Shown: positions 1 to 6,352 of the stretch, one piece after another | Layout of the letters: each line of letters opens with the position of its first letter | How positions within the stretch are numbered: the first letter of the stretch is position 1 | Assembly: GCA_029863665.1 (NCBI GenBank) | Contig: JAOTUX010000035.1 | Span: forward strand, 1 to 8,287 | Length of the DNA stretch: 8,287 bases | Origin: Candidatus Nitrosopumilus sp. | Lineage (GTDB): Archaea; Thermoproteota; Nitrososphaeria; Nitrososphaerales; Nitrosopumilaceae | Reading direction: 5' to 3' | The notes under the pieces: generated by a model | Database searches by the model: none | Seen by the model: only the letters and a program-made list of their open reading frames with translations | What the model was told of the DNA's origin: nothing | Translations under genes and position numbers: made by a program

Positions 1-300
1 GATATTCGTAAAGATTCTCCTACATGTGGAGATTGGGTATCTGAAATTCTTTCAGAAGAGAATCATAAATTACTCTACATTCCAGAAGGATTTGCACATG
101 GTTTTTGTGTATTAAGCGAAGAAGCCGATGTAGTTTACAAAGTGAATCAAGAATATTCTCCAGAGCATGAAGCCGGAATAGTATGGAATGATCCTGATGT
201 TAACATTTCATGGCCAATTGACAAACCAATTTTATTAGAAAAAGATCTTCAATTGCCATTATTGAAAAATGCGGACAATAACTTTACATTTTTGCATTAG
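1..300 (+). CDS. rmlC: dTDP-4-dehydrorhamnose 3,5-epimerase RmlC (3' part only)
   Basis: The reading frame is open from the first base to a TAG at 298-300, giving the last 99 residues of a protein whose start lies outside the window. RmlC is a cupin-fold enzyme that epimerises C3 and C5 of dTDP-4-keto-6-deoxyglucose, the third step of dTDP-L-rhamnose synthesis in the cytoplasm. Family signatures are visible in order: DIRKDSPTCG at the left edge, YIPEGFAHGF near residues 26-35, and the closing block with YKVNQEYSPEHEAGIVWNDP then ISWP, which includes the conserved active-site tyrosine region. RmlC proteins are usually about 180-190 residues, so roughly half is missing, including the N-terminal part that carries the catalytic histidine. 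Only 30 bases separate its stop from rmlB, and the next three rhamnose genes lie downstream. Identity is firm from motifs plus context; completeness cannot be judged. Confidence 0.95.
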   Translation, partial: DIRKDSPTCGDWVSEILSEENHKLLYIPEGFAHGFCVLSEEADVVYKVNQEYSPEHEAGIVWNDPDVNISWPIDKPILLEKDLQLPLLKNADNNFTFLH

Positions 301-302
301 AG

Positions 303-310
303 TTAAATAA
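303..310 (+). promoter_or_regulatory. TATA-like box before rmlB
   Basis: TTAAATAA lies just after the rmlC stop and is centred about 24-25 nt before the rmlB ATG. Archaeal TATA boxes sit about 25-27 nt before the transcription start, so a transcript from here would begin at or next to the start codon and be essentially leaderless. No Shine-Dalgarno sequence precedes the ATG, which fits. In AT-rich DNA such a box can occur by chance, and read-through from rmlC is also possible. Confidence 0.4.
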
Positions 311-330
311 GAAATTTTAATTTTTGAAAT

Positions 331-1290
331 ATGAAAATTCTTGTATGTGGAGGTGCAGGATTCATTGGAAGTGCATTCATTAGAAACCATCTAAAAAACA
401 TACCAAATTCTAAAATTATCAATCTTGATTTACTTACAACTGGTTCAAATCTTGAAAACATAAAAGACGTAAAAAATAACCCCAATTATCAATTTATAAA
501 AGATGACATAAAAAACGAATCCAAAATTAATTCTCTAGTAAAAGATGTTGATGTGGTGGTAAATTTTGCAGCTGAATCTCATGTTGATAGAAGTATTATA
601 GATCCCAAACCATTCGTTGAAACAAACATAATTGGTACATATTCTATACTAGAAGCCATAAGAAAGCATGACAAACAATTCATTCATGTATCCACTGATG
701 AAATTTATGGTGATGCAGAAAACAAATCTTCCTTTAATGAAGATTCTAAAATAAATCCCAGTAATCCCTATGCTGCTACTAAAGCAGCAGCTGATCACCT
801 AGTTGCATCATATTATAGAACCTATGGAATAAATTGTATTACCACCAGATGCACTAATAACTTTGGTCCATATCAATTCCCTGAAAAACTTATACCAAAA
901 ACAATTATCAGATCAATAAAAAATCTCAAAGTTTCATTATATGGTAACGGATCACAAATTCGAAGTTGGATTTATGTTGATGATCATGTGCAAGCTATAG
1001 ACTTATTAATTTCTAAAGGACGTTCTGGTCAGATATACAACATAACTGCGTATGAAGAAATTACTAATAAAATAATTGTTGAAAAAATTCTTGATATTCT
1101 GAAAAAACCACATACTCTTATAGAATATGTTCAAGATAGGCCTGGACATGATAAACGTTATTCCATTAATTGCTCTAAAATTGAACATGAAATTGGTTGG
1201 AAGAAAAAATATGAATTTGACAAAGCATTACAAGATACCGTGAATTGGTATCTCAAAAATCAATCCTGGTGGGAAGGATATATCAATTGA
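331..1290 (+). CDS. rmlB: dTDP-glucose 4,6-dehydratase RmlB
   Basis: This 319-residue protein is an extended short-chain dehydrogenase/reductase that converts dTDP-glucose to dTDP-4-keto-6-deoxyglucose using tightly bound NAD, the second step to dTDP-rhamnose. The Rossmann NAD loop GGAGFIG is at residues 7-13. The dehydratase signature STDEIYG starts at 121 and supplies the catalytic Thr-Asp-Glu (122-124). The Tyr-X3-Lys pair is Y147/K151 in NPYAATKAAAD. Other family blocks are NNFGPYQFPEKLIP (176-189), RSWIYVDDH (211-219) and RPGHDKRY (270-277), which contact the nucleotide sugar. The Asp-Glu pair distinguishes it from plain GalE or UDP-glucuronate enzymes. Length is within the family range (about 320-355). 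The ATG at 331 gives the canonical MKILVCGG beginning, with no Shine-Dalgarno but a TATA-like box 25 nt upstream. It lies 30 nt after rmlC; 225 nt separate it from glmS. Confidence 0.96.
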   Translation: MKILVCGGAGFIGSAFIRNHLKNIPNSKIINLDLLTTGSNLENIKDVKNNPNYQFIKDDIKNESKINSLVKDVDVVVNFAAESHVDRSIIDPKPFVETNIIGTYSILEAIRKHDKQFIHVSTDEIYGDAENKSSFNEDSKINPSNPYAATKAAADHLVASYYRTYGINCITTRCTNNFGPYQFPEKLIPKTIIRSIKNLKVSLYGNGSQIRSWIYVDDHVQAIDLLISKGRSGQIYNITAYEEITNKIIVEKILDILKKPHTLIEYVQDRPGHDKRYSINCSKIEHEIGWKKKYEFDKALQDTVNWYLKNQSWWEGYIN

Positions 1291-1483
1291 TGGTGTTTTG
1301 AGATTGACTTATCTGGGGATGCAACATACGTTATCTGAACCTCATTTGATCAACTAAAAATAGGTTATAACATGAATCTTGGAATTAAAATCTTGGTAAC
1401 TGTAAAATTTCGTCCTAATGCCTTATGAAATAAGAAAAATGGTTGAGACAAGTTGTGAATTCAAATTTAGAAATTGGCTATCC

Positions 1484-1491
1484 GTAAATAC
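1484..1491 (+). promoter_or_regulatory. TATA-like box before glmS
   Basis: GTAAATAC is centred about 28 nt before the glmS ATG at 1516, the distance expected for a nearly leaderless archaeal transcript. It shares the core TAAATAC with the box before the S-layer gene (7437-7445). An alternative AT-rich element, AAATTTAGA at about 1464-1472, would instead give a leader of about 20 nt that includes the Shine-Dalgarno-like GAGGT. Mapping of the transcript end would decide. Confidence 0.35.
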
Positions 1492-1501
1492 TCCTTTAAT
1501 A

Positions 1502-1506
1502 GAGGT
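1502..1506 (+). promoter_or_regulatory. Shine-Dalgarno-like GAGGT deciding the glmS start
   Basis: GAGGT is separated by 9 nt from the ATG at 1516. It is the only good ribosome-binding sequence I can see before any start in the window. It supports translation beginning at 1516, so that cysteine becomes residue 2 and, after removal of Met, the N-terminal nucleophile. An in-frame TTG at 1474 would bury that cysteine and is therefore rejected. Confidence 0.5.
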
Positions 1507-1515
1507 AAATTCGTT

Positions 1516-3279
1516 ATGTGTTCAATAATAGGTTATTCTGGAAGCGATATTGCCGCACCAATCATTGTTAAAGGACTGAAAAGAATGGAGTATCGTGGAT
1601 ACGACAGTGTCGGTGTTGCAACAGAATCTGATAATAAAATTGAACTAAAAAAAGGAGTTGGCAAAGTACAACAAGTAAATTCTACAATTCAATTAGATGC
1701 ATTATGTGGTAAAGTTGGAATAGGTCATACCAGATGGGCCACTCATGGAAATGTGACTGATGTTAATGCGCATCCTCATCTTAGCAATTCTGGAAAAATA
1801 GCTATTGTTCATAATGGGATTATTGAAAATTTTGAAGAATTAAAAAAACAATTAGAGGATGATGGGTACATATTCAAAAGTGAAACCGATAGTGAAGTAA
1901 TAGTAAACCTCCTTCAAAGAAATTATGAAATTACCACAAATGTAAAAGATACCATAATCAAAACAATTTCGGAATTAAAAGGAAGATATTCATTTGTTGT
2001 AATGTTTGAAGATGGAACATTAGCAGCAGTTAGATATCGTGAACCATTAATCATTGGAATAGGAAAAAATAATCATTTTCTTTCAAGTGATGTTCTAGGA
2101 TTTATTGAATATACTGATGATGCAATATACATAGACAATGAAAATTTTGTTATAATAGATAAAAACCAAATACAAATTCTAGATTTTAATGGTGATACAG
2201 TAAAATATGAAATCACCAAAGTATCTAAAGAATTTGCTGATGCATACAAAGGTGATTATGCACACTATACATTGAAGGAAATTTCTGAGCAACCCGATAC
2301 GGTGTTAAGAGCAGGAGAGAATATAAAAAATGCAATTAAAACAGTAGCAGACCATATCAAATCATCAAATAACATCTACATTACAGGAAGTGGAACTAGT
2401 TATAATGCAGCTTTGATTGCAAAGCAATTATTTCTCAAGTATGCCAAAATCAAAATAGAAACAATCATCTCCAGCGAATTACAATTTTCTTCATATGTGA
2501 TCGAACCAAATTCAACGTTAATTACAATCTCACAGAGTGGTGAAAGTGCTGATGTGTTAGATGCTGTTCATATTGCAAAGCAAAAGAATTGCAAAATTAT
2601 TTCAATAGTTAATTCACTTACCTCGTCTTTAACAAGAGAGTCAAATATGATTATAGGGATGAACTGTGGTCCTGAGATAGGAGTTGCTGCAACAAAAAGT
2701 TTTACATCTCAAATCATAATTCTATACAAAATTTTAGATGAATTAACAAAAGATGATTTTAATATAGATTTTAACGAAATATCTCATTCCATATCTATCA
2801 GTCTTGACAATCCTGAAAAAATTAAACAAATTGCAAAAAAATTAAAAGATACATCAGACATCTACGTTCTTGGACGGGGGATACACTACCCAATTGCTAT
2901 GGAGGCATCTTTGAAGTTAAAAGAGCTAACATACATTCATGCAGAAGGAATTCCAGGGGGTGAATTAAAACATGGACCTCTTGCATTAATGGACTCTAAC
3001 GTATTTGCAATAATCATTAATCCTGATGATTCTACTTATTCTGATACTATGACTAGTGCAAGAGAGATTAAATCTCGTGGTGCTAAAATCATTGGCATTT
3101 CTGATAAGAGAAGCGATCTATATGATTATTGGATAGAAATTCCGAAAGCAACCAACGAATTAACATATCCTATTTCGGAAACTATTCCAATACAAATTCT
3201 ATCGTATTACGTAGCCCTTGAAAAAAAAACAGATCCAGATTATCCAAGGAACTTAGCAAAGTCTGTTACTGTGAAATAA
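1516..3279 (+). CDS. glmS: Glutamine--fructose-6-phosphate aminotransferase (isomerizing) GlmS
   Basis: This 587-residue protein makes glucosamine-6-phosphate from fructose-6-phosphate and glutamine, the committed step to UDP-GlcNAc. The N-terminal class-II glutaminase (Ntn) domain begins MCSIIGYSG, with Cys2 the nucleophile after Met removal; YRGYDSVGVA (26-35), HTRWATHG (71-78) and HNGIIENF (99-106) complete the glutamine site. Two SIS sugar-isomerase domains follow. The first has GSGTSYNAAL (291-300), SQSGESADVLDA (339-350) and GPEIGVAATKSFTSQ (385-399). The second has LGRGIHYPIAMEASLKLKE (452-470) and GGELKHGPLAL (481-491). The C-terminus NLAKSVTVK is the conserved active-site tail, so the protein is complete, and length is typical. 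An in-frame TTG at 1474 would add 14 residues but hide the N-terminal cysteine. Its location inside a rhamnose gene set is unusual and points to a shared role in surface glycan precursor supply. Confidence 0.97.
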   Translation: MCSIIGYSGSDIAAPIIVKGLKRMEYRGYDSVGVATESDNKIELKKGVGKVQQVNSTIQLDALCGKVGIGHTRWATHGNVTDVNAHPHLSNSGKIAIVHNGIIENFEELKKQLEDDGYIFKSETDSEVIVNLLQRNYEITTNVKDTIIKTISELKGRYSFVVMFEDGTLAAVRYREPLIIGIGKNNHFLSSDVLGFIEYTDDAIYIDNENFVIIDKNQIQILDFNGDTVKYEITKVSKEFADAYKGDYAHYTLKEISEQPDTVLRAGENIKNAIKTVADHIKSSNNIYITGSGTSYNAALIAKQLFLKYAKIKIETIISSELQFSSYVIEPNSTLITISQSGESADVLDAVHIAKQKNCKIISIVNSLTSSLTRESNMIIGMNCGPEIGVAATKSFTSQIIILYKILDELTKDDFNIDFNEISHSISISLDNPEKIKQIAKKLKDTSDIYVLGRGIHYPIAMEASLKLKELTYIHAEGIPGGELKHGPLALMDSNVFAIIINPDDSTYSDTMTSAREIKSRGAKIIGISDKRSDLYDYWIEIPKATNELTYPISETIPIQILSYYVALEKKTDPDYPRNLAKSVTVK

Positions 3280-3380
3280 ATCAAATATAATGTCGTTCTG
3301 CTCTAATTAACTAATAAGCATAAAAAATGTCTCAATCTAATTGATACCTCTAACAAATTTGACATGACATTAGGAACAAG

Positions 3381-3389
3381 TATACAAAT
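3381..3389 (+). promoter_or_regulatory. TATA-like box before rmlD
   Basis: TATACAAAT lies in the 118-130 nt glmS-rmlD gap. Its centre is 25 nt before a GTG at 3410, 19 nt before the ATG at 3404 and 13 nt before the ATG at 3398. By archaeal TATA-to-start spacing a transcript would begin near 3410, which argues against the most upstream ATG. The call rests on sequence likeness and spacing only. Confidence 0.35.
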
Positions 3390-3403
3390 AACTAAACATG
3401 ATA

Positions 3404-4294
3404 ATGAGTGTGAAATTCCTAGTTACTGGTTCTGCTGGATTAATAGGTTCACAAGTAGTAAAAGATCTTGTAAAACTAAAACATGAAGTTTATTCATGTT
3501 ATCATAATCAAAAACCAACATATGGAATTCCAATACAACTTGATCTATTAGACCATGATAAAATTAGACAAACACTTCTGGAAGTAAAACCTGACAGTAT
3601 AATTCATTTAGCTGCTGCCACAAATGTTGATCACTGTGAAACTGAAAAAGAATTTGCCACACGTCTAAATGTAATATCTACAAAAATCATTGCAAAACAA
3701 GCTGCAAAACAACTAGCCTTTTTCGTTTACGTGTCCACTGATTACGTATTTGATGGTGAACATAAACTGAAAAAAGAAAATTATGTACCTAATCCATTAG
3801 GATTTTATGGGAAATCAAAACTAAATGGAGAAATAATACTAAATAATTTAGCGTCAAGTTGGTGCATTGCAAGAACTAGTACTCCATTTGGGATTCATCC
3901 TAAAAAAAAGAGTTTTCCATTGTGGATAAAAGAAAGTCTTGAATCTAAAAAAGAAATATCTGTTCTTGTTGATCAGTTTACATCCCCTACCTACGTTCCA
4001 AATCTATCAAAGATGTTAATTGAAATTGCAACAAGGCAGATTACTGGTATAATCCATCTATCTGGAGCAACTAGAATCTCAAGATACCATCTGGCTGAAT
4101 TAATTTCTGATAAGCTAAATCTTGATAAAAAATTACTAATCCCAACAAAAATAGATCATATGAATTGGAAAGCACCAAGACCCAAAGATTCTTCACTTGA
4201 TGTATCACTTGCCATTGAAATTCTAAATGAAAAACCACAAACAATACAACATGGTCTTGATTGCTTCCTAAATGAACTCAATAACATCAAATAA
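3404..4294 (+). CDS. rmlD: dTDP-4-dehydrorhamnose reductase RmlD
   Basis: RmlD performs the last step of dTDP-L-rhamnose synthesis, NAD(P)H-dependent reduction of the 4-keto group. Numbered from the ATG at 3404 (296 residues), the dinucleotide loop GSAGLIG is at 9-15, HLAAATNVDHCE at 68-79 is the typical RmlD block, STDYVFDG (111-118) is the family hallmark, and the Tyr-X3-Lys catalytic pair is Y135/K139 in FYGKSKLNGE. The C-terminal RPKDSSLD (259-266) matches the usual RP-x-x-S-x-L block. Length is normal (about 280-300). The start is uncertain: ATG at 3398, ATG at 3404 and GTG at 3410 are all in frame. The GTG would give MKFLVTG, matching the neighbours' N-termini, and fits the TATA-like box at 3381. 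I give the middle one as a compromise. A related methionine adenosyltransferase beta-like reductase is possible by fold but unlikely with RmlA, B and C alongside. Confidence 0.92.
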   Translation: MSVKFLVTGSAGLIGSQVVKDLVKLKHEVYSCYHNQKPTYGIPIQLDLLDHDKIRQTLLEVKPDSIIHLAAATNVDHCETEKEFATRLNVISTKIIAKQAAKQLAFFVYVSTDYVFDGEHKLKKENYVPNPLGFYGKSKLNGEIILNNLASSWCIARTSTPFGIHPKKKSFPLWIKESLESKKEISVLVDQFTSPTYVPNLSKMLIEIATRQITGIIHLSGATRISRYHLAELISDKLNLDKKLLIPTKIDHMNWKAPRPKDSSLDVSLAIEILNEKPQTIQHGLDCFLNELNNIK

Positions 4295-4336
4295 TTTGTA
4301 TGATAAACGTGGTTTTCCAAAAACTGTCAAACCAAA

Positions 4337-4347
4337 TTAAAATATAC
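4337..4347 (+). promoter_or_regulatory. TATA-like box before rmlA
   Basis: TTAAAATATAC is an A/T-only run typical of archaeal TATA boxes. Its AATATACT core is centred about 27 nt before the TTG start of rmlA, the spacing expected for a leaderless transcript. The 77-nt gap after rmlD contains no Shine-Dalgarno sequence near the TTG. Confidence 0.45.
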
Positions 4348-4371
4348 TGCTAAACCTATTCCAAAATCCAA

Positions 4372-5436
4372 TTGAAGGGAATTATTCTTCATGGTGGTCA
4401 TGGAACACGATTAAGACCACTTACTCATACCGGACCAAAACAACTACTCCCAATTGCAAACAAGCCCATGTCTCAATATGCTTTGGATGATTTGAAGACT
4501 GCTGGAATCACAGAAATTGGAATTATTGTTGGGGATGTATATCCAGAAAAAGTAAAAGAATACTATGGTAATGGTTCCAAGTTTGGAGTACAGATTACTT
4601 ATATCTACCAAGATTCTCCAAAGGGAATTTCACATGCAATTAGATTGTGTAAAGATTTTATTGATAATGACAAATTCATAGTATATCTCGGAGATAATGT
4701 ACTAAGAAAAAATTTAGTAGAATACACAAAAAAGTTTGAAACTTCGGATTCTGATGCAATGATCTTATTGTGTGAAGTAAACGAACCACAACGTTTTGGT
4801 ATAGCAGAACTAGATTCAGATAACCCAGACAAAATAAAAAAAATCATAGAAAAACCAAAAAACTCCGTGTCGACCTTGGCTGTACTAGGAATATACTTTC
4901 TTACTCCTAAGATATTTGATATCATTGATAATCTAAAACCATCATGGAGAGGTGAGCTGGAAATCACTGATGCATTGGACATGCTACTGAATGACGGAAA
5001 TAAAATCAAATATGATATCGTTACCGGTTGGTGGAAGGATACTGGAACCCCTGAAGATATAATTCATGCAAACAAACTTGTACTTGATTCTCTGGGAACT
5101 GAAAATCAATTCTTAATTGATGATGATTCTAAAATCAAAGATAACATTGTAGTTGGAAAGAACACTGAAATTTCAAGGGATTCTATTGTTATAGGACCTG
5201 TAATTATCGGTAAAAACTGCAAGATTGGCCCTTCTGCAAGAATTGGTCCATATGCCAGTATTGGAAATAATTGCACATTGAAGAATTGTAATATAGAAGA
5301 TTCTATTGTTATGAATGACTGCAAGATTGATTCTAAAATTAATCTATCAAACAGTATTATCGCCCATGGATCAGAAATAGAAGATAATCCAAAAAAGCAG
5401 TTCCTTCTAGGTGAACGTTCCCAACTGAGAATCTAA
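4372..5436 (+). CDS. rmlA: Glucose-1-phosphate thymidylyltransferase RmlA, long form
   Basis: This 354-residue enzyme joins dTTP and glucose-1-phosphate to make dTDP-glucose, the first step of the rhamnose pathway. The nucleotidyltransferase signature GGHGTRLRPL is at 8-17 with the following PKQLLPIANKPM (22-33). YLGDN (105-109) carries the metal-binding Asp108, EKP is at 160-162, GELEITD at 194-200, and GWWKDTGTPED (219-229) supplies the second metal ligand Asp223. Residues about 250-335 are hexapeptide repeats (for example VIIGKNCKIGPSARIGPYASIG) forming a left-handed beta-helix. This places it in the long RmlA class (about 355 residues), not the 290-residue enterobacterial form. The start must be TTG at 4372: an in-frame TAA lies at 4351-4353, no ATG or GTG intervenes, and TTG gives the canonical MKGIILHGG. 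Substrate choice (dTTP versus UTP) is assigned from the neighbouring rmlB, C and D. Confidence 0.92.
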   Translation: MKGIILHGGHGTRLRPLTHTGPKQLLPIANKPMSQYALDDLKTAGITEIGIIVGDVYPEKVKEYYGNGSKFGVQITYIYQDSPKGISHAIRLCKDFIDNDKFIVYLGDNVLRKNLVEYTKKFETSDSDAMILLCEVNEPQRFGIAELDSDNPDKIKKIIEKPKNSVSTLAVLGIYFLTPKIFDIIDNLKPSWRGELEITDALDMLLNDGNKIKYDIVTGWWKDTGTPEDIIHANKLVLDSLGTENQFLIDDDSKIKDNIVVGKNTEISRDSIVIGPVIIGKNCKIGPSARIGPYASIGNNCTLKNCNIEDSIVMNDCKIDSKINLSNSIIAHGSEIEDNPKKQFLLGERSQLRI

Positions 5437-5476
5437 CACAAACATTTTACTTGTACTTGAAATAAAATTTGTTAAA

Positions 5477-6352
5477 TTGAAACTAGTCTGTATTCCTGCA
5501 TATAATGAAGAATCATACATACAGGATGTCATAGAAAAATCACTACCTTATGCGGATAAAGTAATCGTATGTGATGATGGCTCTACTGATGATACAAAAA
5601 ATGTGGCAAAACAAGCTGGTGCAGTCGTTCTGTCTCACAAAAAAAATCAAGGATATGGTGCTGCAATTTCTACTCTATTTGATTATGCAAGAAAAGAAAA
5701 CGCACAGATTATGGTAACAATTGATGGAGACTCTCAACACGATCCAAATCAAATTCCATTACTAATCGATGCACTCACTACACATAATGTGGATGTTGTA
5801 ATTGGTTCCAGATTTTTAGATGATAGTACAAAGGCTTCTGGATACAGAAAAACAGGAATCAAAATAATCACATCTGCATCTAATTATGGAACAAATTTCA
5901 AAGTATCTGATTCGCAATCAGGATTTAGAGCGTATTCAAAAAATGCTATTGATGCAATACATCCATCTGAACAAGGTATGTCTGTTTCTACAGAAATTTT
6001 ATTAAAAATTTCTAATAAAGGATTGTCTGTAGCTGAAGTATCTATTACGGTGTCTTATGATGGTGACACATCAGAGCAACACTCTGTACCTCATGGGATT
6101 TCAGTTTTAATGAACACTCTAAAGTATGTCTCAATAAAACACCCCATTCAGTTTTATGGAATTCCTGGAATTGTATTGATTATTTCTGGTGTAATTCTGG
6201 GTGGGATTTTCTTGGATGCATATCTAAATCAACAAATTGTCTTTTATGGTTCTTTATTAGCTTCTGTTGTGTTATTTTTACTTGGTTCAATTCTTTCAGT
6301 AACTGCAGTTATTTTGTTTTCAATGGCTAACTTAATGCGAGATCGATACTAA
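5477..6352 (+). CDS. Family-2 glycosyltransferase, DPM1/AglJ-like, with two C-terminal membrane helices
   Basis: The 291-residue protein has an N-terminal GT-A catalytic domain and a membrane anchor. CIPAYNEE is at 5-12, CDDGSTDDT (32-40) forms the nucleotide site, DGDSQHDP (83-90) holds the metal-binding DxD, GSRFL is at 110-114, and SQSGFRAY (146-153) is a block seen in polyprenyl-phosphate glycosyltransferases. Two hydrophobic helices follow at about 226-247 and 255-283, ending in the basic-acidic tail MRDRY. This build resembles archaeal dolichyl-phosphate sugar synthases such as AglJ, which load a sugar from a nucleotide donor onto a lipid carrier on the cytoplasmic face; donor and acceptor cannot be read from the sequence. 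The start is TTG at 5477, giving MKLVCIPAYNEE, only 40 nt after rmlA, so co-transcription is likely. Its last 21 bases overlap the 3' end of the opposite-strand epimerase gene. Confidence 0.88.
   Translation: MKLVCIPAYNEESYIQDVIEKSLPYADKVIVCDDGSTDDTKNVAKQAGAVVLSHKKNQGYGAAISTLFDYARKENAQIMVTIDGDSQHDPNQIPLLIDALTTHNVDVVIGSRFLDDSTKASGYRKTGIKIITSASNYGTNFKVSDSQSGFRAYSKNAIDAIHPSEQGMSVSTEILLKISNKGLSVAEVSITVSYDGDTSEQHSVPHGISVLMNTLKYVSIKHPIQFYGIPGIVLIISGVILGGIFLDAYLNQQIVFYGSLLASVVLFLLGSILSVTAVILFSMANLMRDRY

Larger units (their letters stand above)
1291..1515 (+). other. rmlB-glmS intergenic region
   Basis: This is one of the two longest gene-free stretches (225 nt). It contains an 8-bp palindrome GTTATAAC (1364-1371) that could also act as a TATA box, two copies of TTATCTG 22 nt apart (1309-1315 and 1331-1337), and the proximal glmS promoter elements at its right end. 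I see no tRNA, no convincing protein gene, no oligo-T terminator after rmlB, and no resemblance to the bacterial glmS ribozyme. It suggests that glmS is transcribed from its own promoter instead of being translationally coupled to rmlB. Confidence 0.5.

Noticed and set aside
1372..1428. Short open frame of 18 residues before glmS, a possible leader peptide
   Set aside because: No ribosome-binding site, no recognisable sequence and no downstream attenuator structure; expected by chance.
1474..1515. TTG-started 14-residue extension of GlmS
   Set aside because: It would bury the N-terminal cysteine nucleophile; the ATG at 1516 has a Shine-Dalgarno-like GAGGT and gives the canonical MCSIIGY start.
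1291..1515. glmS ribozyme/riboswitch in the glmS leader
   Set aside because: The ribozyme is known from Gram-positive bacteria, and I see none of its conserved core or pairing here; the transcript may begin too close to the ATG to hold one.
4605..5009. 134-codon open frame on the minus strand within rmlA
   Set aside because: No family motifs, Ser/Ile/Phe-rich composition typical of an antisense shadow, and fully overlapped by a well-conserved enzyme.
6300..6320. 12-bp palindrome TAACTGCAGTTA followed by a T-rich run, resembling a bacterial-type terminator
   Set aside because: It lies inside the last membrane helix of the glycosyltransferase and is explained by coding for a Val-Thr-Ala-Val-Ile-Leu-Phe stretch, which is followed by 30 bp of essential-looking coding sequence.
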